Shown: in pieces, positions 1-7,096 of the stretch
Layout: each line of letters begins with the position of its first letter
Numbering within the stretch: position 1 is the stretch's first letter
Assembly: GCA_964541075.1 (NCBI GenBank)
Contig: CAZIPZ010000086.1
Coordinates: forward strand, 1 to 16,703
DNA length: 16,703 nucleotides
Source of the DNA: CAZIPZ01 sp964541075
Lineage (GTDB): Bacteria > Acidobacteriota > Terriglobia > 20CM-2-55-15
Direction: 5' to 3'
Position numbers and translations under genes: made by a program
The notes under the pieces: model-generated
Databases searched by the model: none
Seen by the model: the letters and a program-made list of their open reading frames with translations, nothing else
Told to the model about the DNA's origin: nothing

Positions 1-643
1 ACTGGACCGCGAAGAGGTTTTTGCTTTCCTGAATAGACATGCAGAATTTTGGAATGTTCACCGGTATTGCCTGCAAAGTGCGTTTTTTATGACGTTGGGC
101 CGAGTCTTCGATATCAGCAGTGGGGCACATTCAGTACATAAACTTCTTTCTGTCGCTATCCAGCATCCTGAGTTCTTCTCTAAAGACTCGTTGCGTGCAA
201 GAAAGCTCGCGCTCGTCCAAGGCATACCCGATTGGCTCAAGGACCGGGTTGCTGAAGCATGGGAACCGAAGGCCGCCGACCTGAGGCAGCTGAAGAAAGG
301 TTTGGCACCCCACACGGCAAAGTTTCAAGCTCTATACGCACCGATTCGTCACCAGGTGTTCGGCCACAGCATCGTCACAGACCAACAAGCAATCCGCGAG
401 TTATTCGCCAAATTGCAGATCCCTGAGATTGATGAGTTGCTCTACTTTTTGCGCGACTTGCTCTCTAGTCTGAGTGATTTGTTGTTGAACGGGAACAAAC
501 CCGAATTGGGCAAGCGAACCTATGGTTACAGGGACCGTGTTCGTACCGAAGTGCGACGCTTACTTGCCGATTTTGGTATGAGCATTGGAAGAGACGAAGG
601 CAACGGTCCCGTTATTGAACTCAGTCCAAGTTCAGATCTCTAA
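1..643 (+). CDS. AbiU2-like HEPN domain protein, 5' end outside the window
   Basis: The frame is open from the first full codon (base 2) to the TAA at 641-643, so at least 213 residues are present and the start lies upstream. The ATG at 89 is probably internal, because the 29 codons before it read as natural coding sequence (aromatic-rich, ending CLQSAFFMTLGRVFD). The protein is mostly helical and carries IRHQVFGHS, an R-x5-H match to the HEPN R-x4-6-H signature, at 347-367. The N-terminal pattern (Trp..., then LGRVFDI) and the late R...H motif resemble AbiU2-like HEPN proteins. HEPN domains are often RNases in toxin-antitoxin and abortive-infection systems. The family call is by eye; RNase activity is inference. 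The next gene starts 54 bp downstream on the same strand and also has an HEPN-like motif. Confidence 0.6.
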   Translation, partial: LDREEVFAFLNRHAEFWNVHRYCLQSAFFMTLGRVFDISSGAHSVHKLLSVAIQHPEFFSKDSLRARKLALVQGIPDWLKDRVAEAWEPKAADLRQLKKGLAPHTAKFQALYAPIRHQVFGHSIVTDQQAIRELFAKLQIPEIDELLYFLRDLLSSLSDLLLNGNKPELGKRTYGYRDRVRTEVRRLLADFGMSIGRDEGNGPVIELSPSSDL

Positions 644-697
644 TGTATTTCAGGCAAGCCAACGTGTCCGGGTGAAACAAACGTGAGGAGAAATTGA

Positions 698-1819
698 ATG
701 GATGCTGACGTCGTCCAGCGATTACAGATGGCGCGATACACTTTCGAGCTAGGATTCTTGGAACTCAGCAAGGGCACAGACCTCGGTGCGAATCAATCCG
801 TTCTGCAGTTCCACGATGCTGTTGAAACTTTGCTCGTAACGATCGCCGATCACGTTGGGGTTGCCCAACGGCGTGTGGAATACCACAAATACCCAACTGA
901 AATCACGAAATCTGGCCGTTCGCTCCTGCATGCCAAGGTGCTTGATGAAATCAATGATCTTCGTGTGCCGGCAAAACACCGCGGACGCTACGTTACTCAG
1001 GCGATGGTGCAGCCGATTGCAAACCGGATCAAACTGTTCTTGCAAGACAATGTGCGATTGTTTTTCGGCCTCCCACTGGACGAGATCAGCAGCGCTGATG
1101 TGATCCAGAGTCCTCGCGTCCGCGATGAAGTAAAACTCGCGGAGCGAGCAATCACTTCAAATAACTACCATGAAGCACTGGTGCACCTGGTCGTGAGTTT
1201 TCGCTGGCTACTGGAGGAAGCGAGACGTGCTGTCCCACGTTTAGCCCAACGCTGGGTCGAAATTCCTGAGGAATTGTTTGACCGCTCGGATCTCGATCGC
1301 GTCCGGCGAGAGTTGCGCAGTGATGAATTGGATTCATTGTTTCGTCGGGCTAATGAGCGGTACGAGGACTTGCGCGAACAAATGCAATTCGTGCTATTTG
1401 GAGTTGATGCTGTAGCGCATGCACGTTTTCGATACATCACACCGCAAGTCAACATTTCATACAGCGGACAGCGCGAAATACTCTGGTTCAACGATAGTCC
1501 GCTAATCGTCCATCTGAAGAATGTTCGCTTTTGTATGCATTTCGTGCTCGAGACCGCGGTACGTCTAGAGTCCATGCTCCGTGTTAGTGATGCGGGGAAC
1601 TTTTATCGTTTGCGACTGAAAAAATCGACGCCCTATGAGACATACATCGAGGGTGTTTTGAAAACTGTTGGTACGTTACCAGCGGGAAAAGAACTTTCTG
1701 GAAAATATACTCGCGGGATCGACGGAGTTCACGATAGCTGGATGGTCATGATAGAAGATCAGCGGGTTTTCGTGCCCCTAAACGCCTGCGATGTGCTGGC
1801 AGAAGAAATCGGGGAATAA
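698..1819 (+). CDS. Hypothetical protein with HEPN-like N-terminal domain (373 aa)
   Basis: The start is supported by a GAGGAG Shine-Dalgarno site 8-13 bases before the ATG. Residues about 30-100 show a HEPN-like pattern: FHDAVETLL (an amphipathic helix), then INDLRVPAKH, where R89 and H94 form R-x4-H. The usual Asn after Arg is Val here. The middle (about 120-240) is strongly helical with many Arg/Glu residues. The C-terminal 90 residues look more beta-rich and I do not recognise them. There is no signal peptide or membrane segment. It follows the AbiU2-like gene by 54 bp, so the two may be cotranscribed as a toxin-type or defence unit. That role is inferred from context and one motif only. 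Confidence 0.55.
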   Translation: MDADVVQRLQMARYTFELGFLELSKGTDLGANQSVLQFHDAVETLLVTIADHVGVAQRRVEYHKYPTEITKSGRSLLHAKVLDEINDLRVPAKHRGRYVTQAMVQPIANRIKLFLQDNVRLFFGLPLDEISSADVIQSPRVRDEVKLAERAITSNNYHEALVHLVVSFRWLLEEARRAVPRLAQRWVEIPEELFDRSDLDRVRRELRSDELDSLFRRANERYEDLREQMQFVLFGVDAVAHARFRYITPQVNISYSGQREILWFNDSPLIVHLKNVRFCMHFVLETAVRLESMLRVSDAGNFYRLRLKKSTPYETYIEGVLKTVGTLPAGKELSGKYTRGIDGVHDSWMVMIEDQRVFVPLNACDVLAEEIGE

Positions 1820-1874
1820 CGGACGATCACACACCCTGTTACTGAGTGCGCGAAGCCGGATTTCATTCGTCGTC

Positions 1875-1884
1875 NNNNNNNNNN
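1875..1884. other. Scaffold gap (10 Ns)
   Basis: Ten undetermined bases lie between the plus-strand HEPN-type genes and the minus-strand helicase. Ten Ns is a conventional gap size, so the true distance, and even the adjacency of the two sides, is uncertain. Confidence 0.97.
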
Positions 1885-1935
1885 CCTAAGACATCCTTCC
1901 CATTTTCGGTTATCAAAGTTTTAGCGCAGCCATGC

Positions 1936-3642
1936 TCACATCTCGACGGGAGACTCCGAATAGTTGTTTACGAGCTTATCGACTGAGAGATTATGCGCAT
2001 CAACGAAGGACTGTATTTTGTTTTCCGAGAGATTCTTCAAATCGAGGTTCTTGAACTCCTGAAAAAATGCCCGCACATTATTCACGAGTAGCTGCAATTG
2101 AGACTTACGCATAATCTTTACTGGCTCGTTGAAAGCAGCACCATCTCCTAACTTTTTCGTTGGGATGATTAGGATGCTTTTGAATTTTGAGTCGCCATAG
2201 TGGTTCTTGAACCAAGCGCATGAGTTGTTCATCTGGCCGCTTTCCTGTTTGTTTACGTTTGCGCGTTGCAGTGAAACCTCACTCTTGCATTCGAACAAAA
2301 GATATTCGTTGTCGCGGACAGCCCAAAGATTATCTGGTCCCTCCTTCCACTGTTTATCGGGACGCTCTGCGGTGAACCCTAATATCTTGCCCAACTCGTC
2401 GAGAGCCTTTTCAAACGGATCGGCGTTCACTCCGAATCGCAGGTCATTCACAATGCGGTCCACGTCCAGAAACAAATCCTCGAAACTCTGGTGAGCGCTT
2501 ATCCAAGCTCGTATGTTTTCGACCCGTTTCTGGCTTACCGTCAATTTCGTAACAATCATTCCTGTCTTTGGCTTCAGAAGATATTGATTCGCCTTGTGGG
2601 CGTTTACCTGCAGGTCGTTGGAGGAAGTTTTCGATTGGGGGTACATGTACCGCGCCATCTCCTGTAAATACCATCCCTTTTCGGCGAGACCCTGTATCGA
2701 CTTATCAACGAGATCTTGAATTGTTTTGACGGCTTCATCGTGTTCGCCATGTTGCGCGTGGCGCTCGGCCTTCAGTTCGGCGGAAAATATCTCAAGTACT
2801 TTGGGAGTTTCTTTGGCTGGGGTGAGATTGTCCATTCGCTCAATGTAGAAAGACTTCCATCCTTCATCCCTTTTCAAACATTGGCTAATTAGTGTCAAAA
2901 GGACCTTCATTGGTGGAGTACCTTGTGCAACGTCATCAAGCGCCATTGTTCCGATCTCAAGTCCGATTTCGACTTGCGTCTTCGTCTGGTCCGAAAAGAA
3001 TCTGCGCGACTGAGCTGAACGCACATCTCTAACCAGATCTGGACCGATCAATAGAATTGCACAATAATCCTTCTCTCCTCGAACCGAACGTCCCAATCCC
3101 TGCTCGATAATGCGCGCAGTCTTTGTTGCCAACACCTCGCTTCCGACGCGGCAACTGTCAGTGTAGCGATCGACCAACATATCGGAGTGTGGCAGGGAAT
3201 CGAAGATCAGAACGCGACATGAATCGTCAGGCAGGTCGATGCCATCGTATCTATTCACAACGACCAAAGTGTCGTCGCACTGGCCCTCGCGCAACCGCGT
3301 AACAAATTGATCAATGGTATTAGTATCAGCGATTAATGCTCCGTACTTCTTCCAGTCTTCGCATCTGGCAAAACTTGGGGCCAGGACAACTACACCATAC
3401 TTTCTCTTTGGCTGAGATTTCGAAAAGGCCGCCACAATTTCCTCACGATTCAGAGATTCATCAATGAGGGATGGAATCAGAATCATCTTCTCGCCAGACC
3501 ATTTCTCGTCCTGATAAACCAGTGGATTTGTAACCACAGCCGGATCGAGCCCAAGCCCCTTGATCAAAAACGCATCATTCGTAACCGTCGCCGACATAAA
3601 GATTCTTTGGTCCGCACGATCGTAAGAGCCAAACAAATGCAA
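1936..3642 (-). pseudogene. C-terminal half of a SF2 helicase fused to a PD-(D/E)xK nuclease; 5' half lost
   Basis: The frame encodes 568 residues from a TTG at 3642. It begins almost at helicase motif III (FMSATV, residues 15-20) and so lacks the Walker A and DEAD/DEAH motifs. The second RecA-like domain is present: motif V-like VVVNRYDGIDLPDD (127-140) and motif VI-like IEQGLGRSVRG (179-189), in the style of DinG/XPD or Helicase_C_2 proteins. The C-terminus carries a restriction-endonuclease-like core: a helix with Glu (about 411-420), LGF, GPD (435-437) and FECK (450-453), giving D437, E451 and K453 as candidate PD-(D/E)xK residues. A fusion of this kind suggests a defence or restriction helicase-nuclease. 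Without an ATPase site the product should be inactive as a helicase. Upstream in frame there is a stop after about 10 codons, and that DNA belongs to a DUF433 gene, so this is probably a deletion remnant. An assembly chimera is the alternative. Confidence 0.75.
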
Positions 3643-3823
3643 CCTGCGCGAGATTGACGTGCGGGTACTCCTCTACAATCTCCTCCGGCGTCAAGCCTTG
3701 TTGATAGCACGTTACGATCTGGTGAACGGTTACGCGGGTTCCGTCGATTCGCATACGTCCGCCACAGATGTTGGAAGAACGACTCACAAGAGTGCCGATC
3801 GCGGTGCTCATAATTAACTTCAT
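3575..3823 (-). pseudogene. DUF433 antitoxin-like gene, 3' end replaced by helicase sequence
   Basis: From the ATG at 3823 (alternative ATG at 3811) the protein reads as a DUF433 domain: NICGGRMRIDGTRVTVHQIV, then GLTPEEIVEEYPHVNLAQV. This matches the family pattern (I-x-GG-x-x-x-I-x-GTRI-x-V ... EEI...YP-x-L...V). DUF433 proteins are VapB-like antitoxins, usually paired with a PIN-like DUF5615 toxin directly downstream. After LAQV the similarity stops: the last 21 residues are an out-of-frame reading of the helicase gene. The DUF433 C-terminal tail (normally about Ala-Ala-Leu-x-Tyr-Tyr) and the expected toxin gene are therefore missing, and the join lies near 3640-3646. No strong Shine-Dalgarno site is visible. 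Confidence 0.7.
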
Positions 3824-3835
3824 TCTACTGCACAA

Positions 3836-4065
3836 AGTCCACGTGCACCGGCCTATACGTCGCGGACGCCGGTCGTGGTATTAACCAAATTCTCGGCTCG
3901 GAGCATTTTGCACTTTTTTGCCACTTTTTCTTCCAAAACTGTCCAAAAATGAGTTGTAGCGGGTTGTAGTGAGTTGGAGCAGAATTGCGCTCAAACCCGC
4001 TCCAGACAAGGGTTTCAGGCGTATCGCGTTCAATTTTCAGGGAGACAAAAAGAAGGTGGTGTAGA
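3836..4065. other. Non-coding stretch between DUF433 remnant and tRNA fragment
   Basis: No convincing gene on either strand. It holds the 10-bp repeats (3910-3980), an AT-rich tract (3906-3950) and, towards the tRNA, sequence that does not continue the tRNA (no variable arm or T-arm where expected). It is best read as part of a mobile-element end or attachment region. Confidence 0.5.
3910..3980. repeat. Run of short 10-11 bp direct repeats beside the half tRNA
   Basis: Consecutive imperfect repeats with roughly helical spacing: CACTTTTTT twice (3911 and 3922), TCCAAAACTG/TCCAAAAATG (3932-3951), and three units GAGTTGTAGC, GGGTTGTAGT, GAGTTGGAGC (3951-3980). They lie between the DUF433 remnant and the half tRNA. 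Phased short repeats next to a tRNA attachment core resemble arm-type binding sites of tyrosine integrases. The repeats are seen directly; the function is inferred. Confidence 0.5.
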
Positions 4066-4105
4066 TTTTTAAGTCCGGTGCGTCTGCCAGTTCCGCCACC
4101 CAGGC
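4066..4105 (-). tRNA. 5' half of tRNA-Leu(UAA), broken at the anticodon loop
   Basis: On the minus strand from 4105: acceptor strand GCCTGGG, T8, then the Leu-type D-arm TGGCGGAACTGGCAGACGC, a 5' anticodon stem CCGGA, and the loop CTTAAAA with anticodon TAA at 4071-4069. The next bases should be about TCCGG to close the stem, but are ATCTA. No class II variable arm, T-arm or 3' acceptor follows in the next 100 bases. The gene is therefore a 5' fragment that stops matching at the anticodon loop, one of the known crossover places for tRNA-targeting integrases. It is not expected to yield a functional tRNA. Confidence 0.75.
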
Positions 4106-4214
4106 GGGCTTTTAGATTCTACTCTTTACCGTGAGCGCTGAGTTTAGTGTTTTGCCGTTGCGGGGGATTTTGCGGGATCTTGAACCTTCGAGACGCACCG
4201 AGAACCTTTCAAGA

Positions 4215-4310
4215 CTAAATGCCGATCACCTCGCCAGTAGCAACCTCAACAAACTCCGTCCGCCCCTTAGGGTCATCCGGATCGGACGCTCTGTAGCTTA
4301 CGGCCGCCAT
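4215..4310 (-). CDS. Possible small protein (31 aa), low support
   Basis: An ATG at 4310 opens a 31-codon frame ending in TAG at 4215: MAAVSYRASDPDDP, then KGRTEFVEVATGEVIGI. The composition is soluble, with codon choice like the neighbouring genes, and the last third looks like a beta hairpin. An in-frame stop lies 17 codons upstream of the ATG, so it is not simply the end of a longer intact gene. No good Shine-Dalgarno site is seen (TTCTCGTCAAG before ATG). It could be a genuine small ORF, the tail of a decayed gene, or chance. I do not recognise a family. Confidence 0.3.
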   Translation of the reverse strand: MAAVSYRASDPDDPKGRTEFVEVATGEVIGI

Positions 4311-4478
4311 CTTGACGAGAATCAGTCGGGAATACGAAAGGGGCTTTTGAAGAATGCCCTGGCTTCACGGCAGGTTATTCCTAGAAGCTGGTTCTGGCCC
4401 ACTCCGGAAATTGTACGGGCCAAATTCCGACGACGTCATGTTACGGGGTGAGTGGTGAGCGCCGCAGCCGGCCAGGAA

Positions 4479-5729
4479 TCAGTCCACCATACCGTTCTGT
4501 GTCATCATCAAGTCATGGCTCCATTCGAAGATGCTTGCACCGGCCGGCGCCAGATTGTTCAGATAGTAACTATCTTCAACGGCCAGTCTCTTTGTCGACT
4601 CGTCTCTCGCAAGACGGGGCAACCATTCTCTTGCCCATGACTCGCTTCCACGGCTGTTGCGGCCGGTTCCAAAATACGCGTCAAAAGCCGTGCGATGCAC
4701 CCTTCTGAATACTCCCATGTGATGTGAATTGATAAAGAAGTCTTTGTCGTCCATGACGTCGGACGTGTCTATGTTCATGCGCCCACCGAAGAAATTCCAC
4801 CCGCCTTTGAACACATCTGTCTTGGGGTTGCTGAGCTTCACCCTGTCGCTCTTGTGAAGATTTTTTGGTTTTTTGCGGAGCAGGTTGTACTGGGTCAGGA
4901 TGCCTTGATTGCTCATCTTGAACATACCGACTGACGTGGGCAATCGAGTGCCGTGGGTCTGGAGAAACCTGTAGCACAGATTGAAAGTGATGCGGCCCGC
5001 CGGATTACTCCACTTTGCGGTATCGCTATGAATGCCGCTGAGCGGGAGTATCAGAACGTTCGTCCTTGTTCGATCCACGACGTTGAGCAACCGGTGATCC
5101 ATTGGAGTGAACGCGGCTCGTTTCTCATGCAATGCCAGGGTCGCCACGTAGTTGCGAACATTCTCGGTGAGCGTTTTGGCGCCAATCTCGTCATTGTGAC
5201 CCGCGCCTGCAACGGGATCAACTGCGAAGATGTTGATCGGCACGTCAGATAGGGAATTGCCGAGCTGCCTTAAGGCGTAGGCGATGCGGATGCACGTCAC
5301 CGCTCCACGACTCCAGCCCATCATATTGATTGCGTCGGGCTGCTTTCCGTTTTCGCGGAGCCAGCTCAATACCGTCACGGCATTGGCGACATTCTGATCG
5401 ACGCCTGTTCCGAGGGCCGATTTGACGATGCTCGTATTGCTCAGCAAAAGGCCAAGAGCATACAAGGGGTTGACGGTAGCCAACATCGTGCTTGTGACGT
5501 CATGAGCGGTAAGTCGGGTGTCCTTGTAAAGAACGTCGCCCCGCGAAGCGAGCTTCAACTTTTCAGGATCGCCCCTGCCTCCCACACCCTCGGTGATCAT
5601 GTACTCGATAAACTCCTGGTGGGTGAGCGCCACTTCGTTACCGAAGATATTTACGATTTCTCTGCACTCGAGTGCTGCCTTGCCCGTAAAACCCCCGGTG
5701 CCGTGATTGAAGATCGTGAATACCGCCAT
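4479..5729 (-). CDS. Predicted alpha/beta hydrolase, Tle/DUF2235-like lipase type (416 aa)
   Basis: The protein starts with a beta strand and an HG motif (FNHGTGG, residues 7-13), where an oxyanion hole is expected. It has a nucleophile elbow GWSRGA with S140, a strand ending in VDPVAG (D171, candidate acid) and GIHSD (H234, candidate base). GxSRGA followed by a Val-Asp strand is typical of DUF2235-type and type VI lipase effector-like (Tle) hydrolases. The C-terminal 180 residues are not recognised. There is no signal peptide, so the protein is cytosolic or exported by a dedicated system. No VgrG or immunity gene is adjacent. The ATG at 5729 has no Shine-Dalgarno site; a TATAAT box ends 8 bases before it, which suggests a leaderless mRNA. 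The fold is fairly safe; substrate and effector role are not. Confidence 0.65.
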   Translation of the reverse strand: MAVFTIFNHGTGGFTGKAALECREIVNIFGNEVALTHQEFIEYMITEGVGGRGDPEKLKLASRGDVLYKDTRLTAHDVTSTMLATVNPLYALGLLLSNTSIVKSALGTGVDQNVANAVTVLSWLRENGKQPDAINMMGWSRGAVTCIRIAYALRQLGNSLSDVPINIFAVDPVAGAGHNDEIGAKTLTENVRNYVATLALHEKRAAFTPMDHRLLNVVDRTRTNVLILPLSGIHSDTAKWSNPAGRITFNLCYRFLQTHGTRLPTSVGMFKMSNQGILTQYNLLRKKPKNLHKSDRVKLSNPKTDVFKGGWNFFGGRMNIDTSDVMDDKDFFINSHHMGVFRRVHRTAFDAYFGTGRNSRGSESWAREWLPRLARDESTKRLAVEDSYYLNNLAPAGASIFEWSHDLMMTQNGMVD

Positions 5730-5743
5730 CGCGCGGGATTATA
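5727..5743 (-). promoter_or_regulatory. TATAAT box close to the ATG; leaderless transcript suspected
   Basis: Reading the minus strand, TATAAT is followed by CCCGCGCG and then ATG. This places +1 at or near the start codon, and there is no purine-rich ribosome site in between. No convincing -35 box is seen at the usual 17-base spacing. Confidence 0.4.
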
Positions 5744-5818
5744 ACGAAAGTGGTCGCGCAGACTTAATCCGAAAGCGCCTGATGATCGTATTACTTCTTA
5801 GGGCGGCGGTTTTGCGGC

Positions 5819-5840
5819 GACATGTCATGGAACACATGTC
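5819..5840. promoter_or_regulatory. Inverted repeat, possible operator
   Basis: GACATGT (5819-5825), 8-base spacer, ACATGTC (5834-5840): a perfect 7-bp inverted repeat. It lies between the divergent lipase-like gene (start 5729) and the small-protein operon (start 5945). The total length of 22 bp suits a dimeric regulator. No T-tract follows, so it is not a terminator. Confidence 0.35.
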
Positions 5841-5944
5841 CTAGAGTCGAACCGTCAATCCGGATGGCGGCAAATGACGATGTATAGGCTGAATTCTTTC
5901 GTTCTTATAGGAACTCGTAGCCAGAACCGTGCTGAATCGTCCAT

Positions 5945-6142
5945 ATGCGACAACACATTATCAGAAAGACGTTCTTTGAGGTTGCGATCGGTGAAACCCG
6001 GTTCGCCCAGACTGAGTTTGACCATCTTCAGAAATGCAGCGATTGCATAGCCTCGTATGCCAAAGCGATTCTTGAGGCATCGCGCAGCCAGGCAAGAGAA
6101 AAACTTACTCAAAGAATCATTCACATGAATAAGGAGAGATAA
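5945..6142 (+). CDS. Small protein (65 aa) with H-x3-C-x2-C motif, anti-sigma zinc-finger-like
   Basis: The core is EFDHLQKCSDC, where H27, C31 and C34 form H-x3-C-x2-C, the ligand pattern of anti-sigma zinc fingers (zf-HC2/ZAS). A helix rich in Ala/Arg/Lys follows to the end. There is no membrane segment and no sensor domain. The ATG at 5945 is the only start, because an in-frame TGA lies four codons upstream. Its own ribosome site is weak, but its last codons (AATAAGGAGAGATAA) contain the Shine-Dalgarno site of the next gene, which begins 2 bases after the stop; this supports translational coupling. An ECF sigma gene lies 297 bp downstream. A role in binding a sigma factor is inferred from the motif and location. 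Confidence 0.5.
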   Translation: MRQHIIRKTFFEVAIGETRFAQTEFDHLQKCSDCIASYAKAILEASRSQAREKLTQRIIHMNKER

Positions 6143-6144
6143 CA

Positions 6145-6360
6145 TTGCCAAGATTCAAGGCGGGCGACCGAGTCAGGATTGCAGGCGACACTCCCTCGCC
6201 GTTTGCCAATCTCGAAGGTACGGTTCAGGAGGTTTCGCCGCATGAACGCAGCGTGAAGGTCCTTGATCGGTACTCCGTCATGTTTGCGTGGGGTGAGGTG
6301 CATTGGTTCTATGATGTCCAACTAAGCTCCGCAGACGTTCGCAGGCCGATCGCTTCATAG
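6145..6360 (+). CDS. Stand-alone KOW-domain protein (71 aa), TTG start
   Basis: The start TTG at 6145 follows AAGGAGAG with 7-8 bases between, a strong ribosome site, so the TTG start is well supported. Residues 6-33 (AGDRVRIAG, then FANLEGTVQEV) match the KOW motif as found at the C-terminus of NusG: GD-x-VR-x, PFA-x-x-x-G-x-V-x-x-V. The remaining residues (VKVLD, GEVHWFYDVQL) could complete the small beta barrel. KOW domains bind ribosomal protein S10, Rho or RNA. Here no NusG N-terminal domain is present. It is probably translated together with the 65-aa gene before it. A ribosome- or transcription-associated role is possible but not shown. Confidence 0.55.
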   Translation: MPRFKAGDRVRIAGDTPSPFANLEGTVQEVSPHERSVKVLDRYSVMFAWGEVHWFYDVQLSSADVRRPIAS

Positions 6361-6439
6361 AGATTCGCGACGAAAATACGCGGTCGCTCGAAAGACAGGG
6401 GCTTGACGCAGTGGGTTTTCCTGGTTCAGAATTTCTGCC

Positions 6440-7096
6440 ATGGCGGCGAAGGCGGAGTCTACAAACCAAGCCCATCAAGGATCTCAGCCGAGAACGCTGG
6501 GAGACGTTCTCTATCCAGATTCGGCAAAAACTTACGTTTCTGAGGCGACCTGGGTGAGGCTTGTGCAGTCGATTGCCGAAGGCGATCAACAATCCTTGCG
6601 TTTGCTCTTTCAGGAAATGCATCGAATCGTCTTTACGTTGGTTTTACGTATAACCAGCAATCCGGAGACGGCGGAAGAGGTGACCCTTGATGTGTTCCAT
6701 GATGTCTGGCGAAAGGCCTCAACTTATGACCCGGTTGGGGGATCGGTCGCCGGATGGATCATGAATCAAGCCCGCTGCAGGGCAATTGACCGATTGCGTT
6801 TTGACCATAGGAAGAAGCGCACCATTGCGGATGCAGATGGTTCGACAACAACAACGCAACTGGCTGATCCAGAACAGACATCTCTTTTTGAAGAACAGAA
6901 GAGGCTGTTGTGGAATGCCCTCAGTATGTTGAAACCGGAAGAACGACAAGCTATCGAAACGGCTTTTTTCGCGGAAATTACCTATGAGGAAGCCGCTGCC
7001 AAATTGAATCAACCGGTCGGAACGGTAAAGTCCCGAATCCGGTCTGGACTCAGCAAGCTAAGAGTAGCCCTCGCGAGCGAATCGAAAAATAGATGA
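6440..7096 (+). CDS. ECF-type RNA polymerase sigma-70 factor (218 aa)
   Basis: Region sigma-2 spans about residues 50-122 (GDQQSLRLLF, then AEEVTLDVFHDVWRKA and WIMNQARCRAIDRLR, the -10 recognition helix). Region sigma-4 spans about 153-212, with the helix-turn-helix ITYEEAAAKL, PVGTVKSRIRSGLSKLR. There is no sigma-3 region, as in ECF factors. The N-terminal 35 residues are a non-conserved extension. The ATG at 6440 has no clear Shine-Dalgarno site, so a later start before the conserved VSEATW is possible. The TGA overlaps the ATG of the anti-sigma gene (ATGA), indicating translational coupling. Sigma factors of this kind paired with ChrR-like proteins respond to oxidative or singlet-oxygen stress in known cases; the signal here is not shown. 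Confidence 0.93.
   Translation: MAAKAESTNQAHQGSQPRTLGDVLYPDSAKTYVSEATWVRLVQSIAEGDQQSLRLLFQEMHRIVFTLVLRITSNPETAEEVTLDVFHDVWRKASTYDPVGGSVAGWIMNQARCRAIDRLRFDHRKKRTIADADGSTTTTQLADPEQTSLFEEQKRLLWNALSMLKPEERQAIETAFFAEITYEEAAAKLNQPVGTVKSRIRSGLSKLRVALASESKNR

Noticed and set aside
3836..4065. CRISPR array suggested by the short repeats
   Set aside because: Repeats are about 10 bp, imperfect and contiguous, with no spacers; no cas genes are present.
4131..4451. Plus-strand frame of 106 codons over the tRNA border region
   Set aside because: No ribosome site, no recognisable domain, Arg/Leu-rich random composition, and it overlaps the more protein-like minus-strand 31-aa frame.
4953..5252. Plus-strand 99-codon frame inside the lipase-like gene
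   Set aside because: Lies fully opposite a well-supported hydrolase gene with catalytic motifs.
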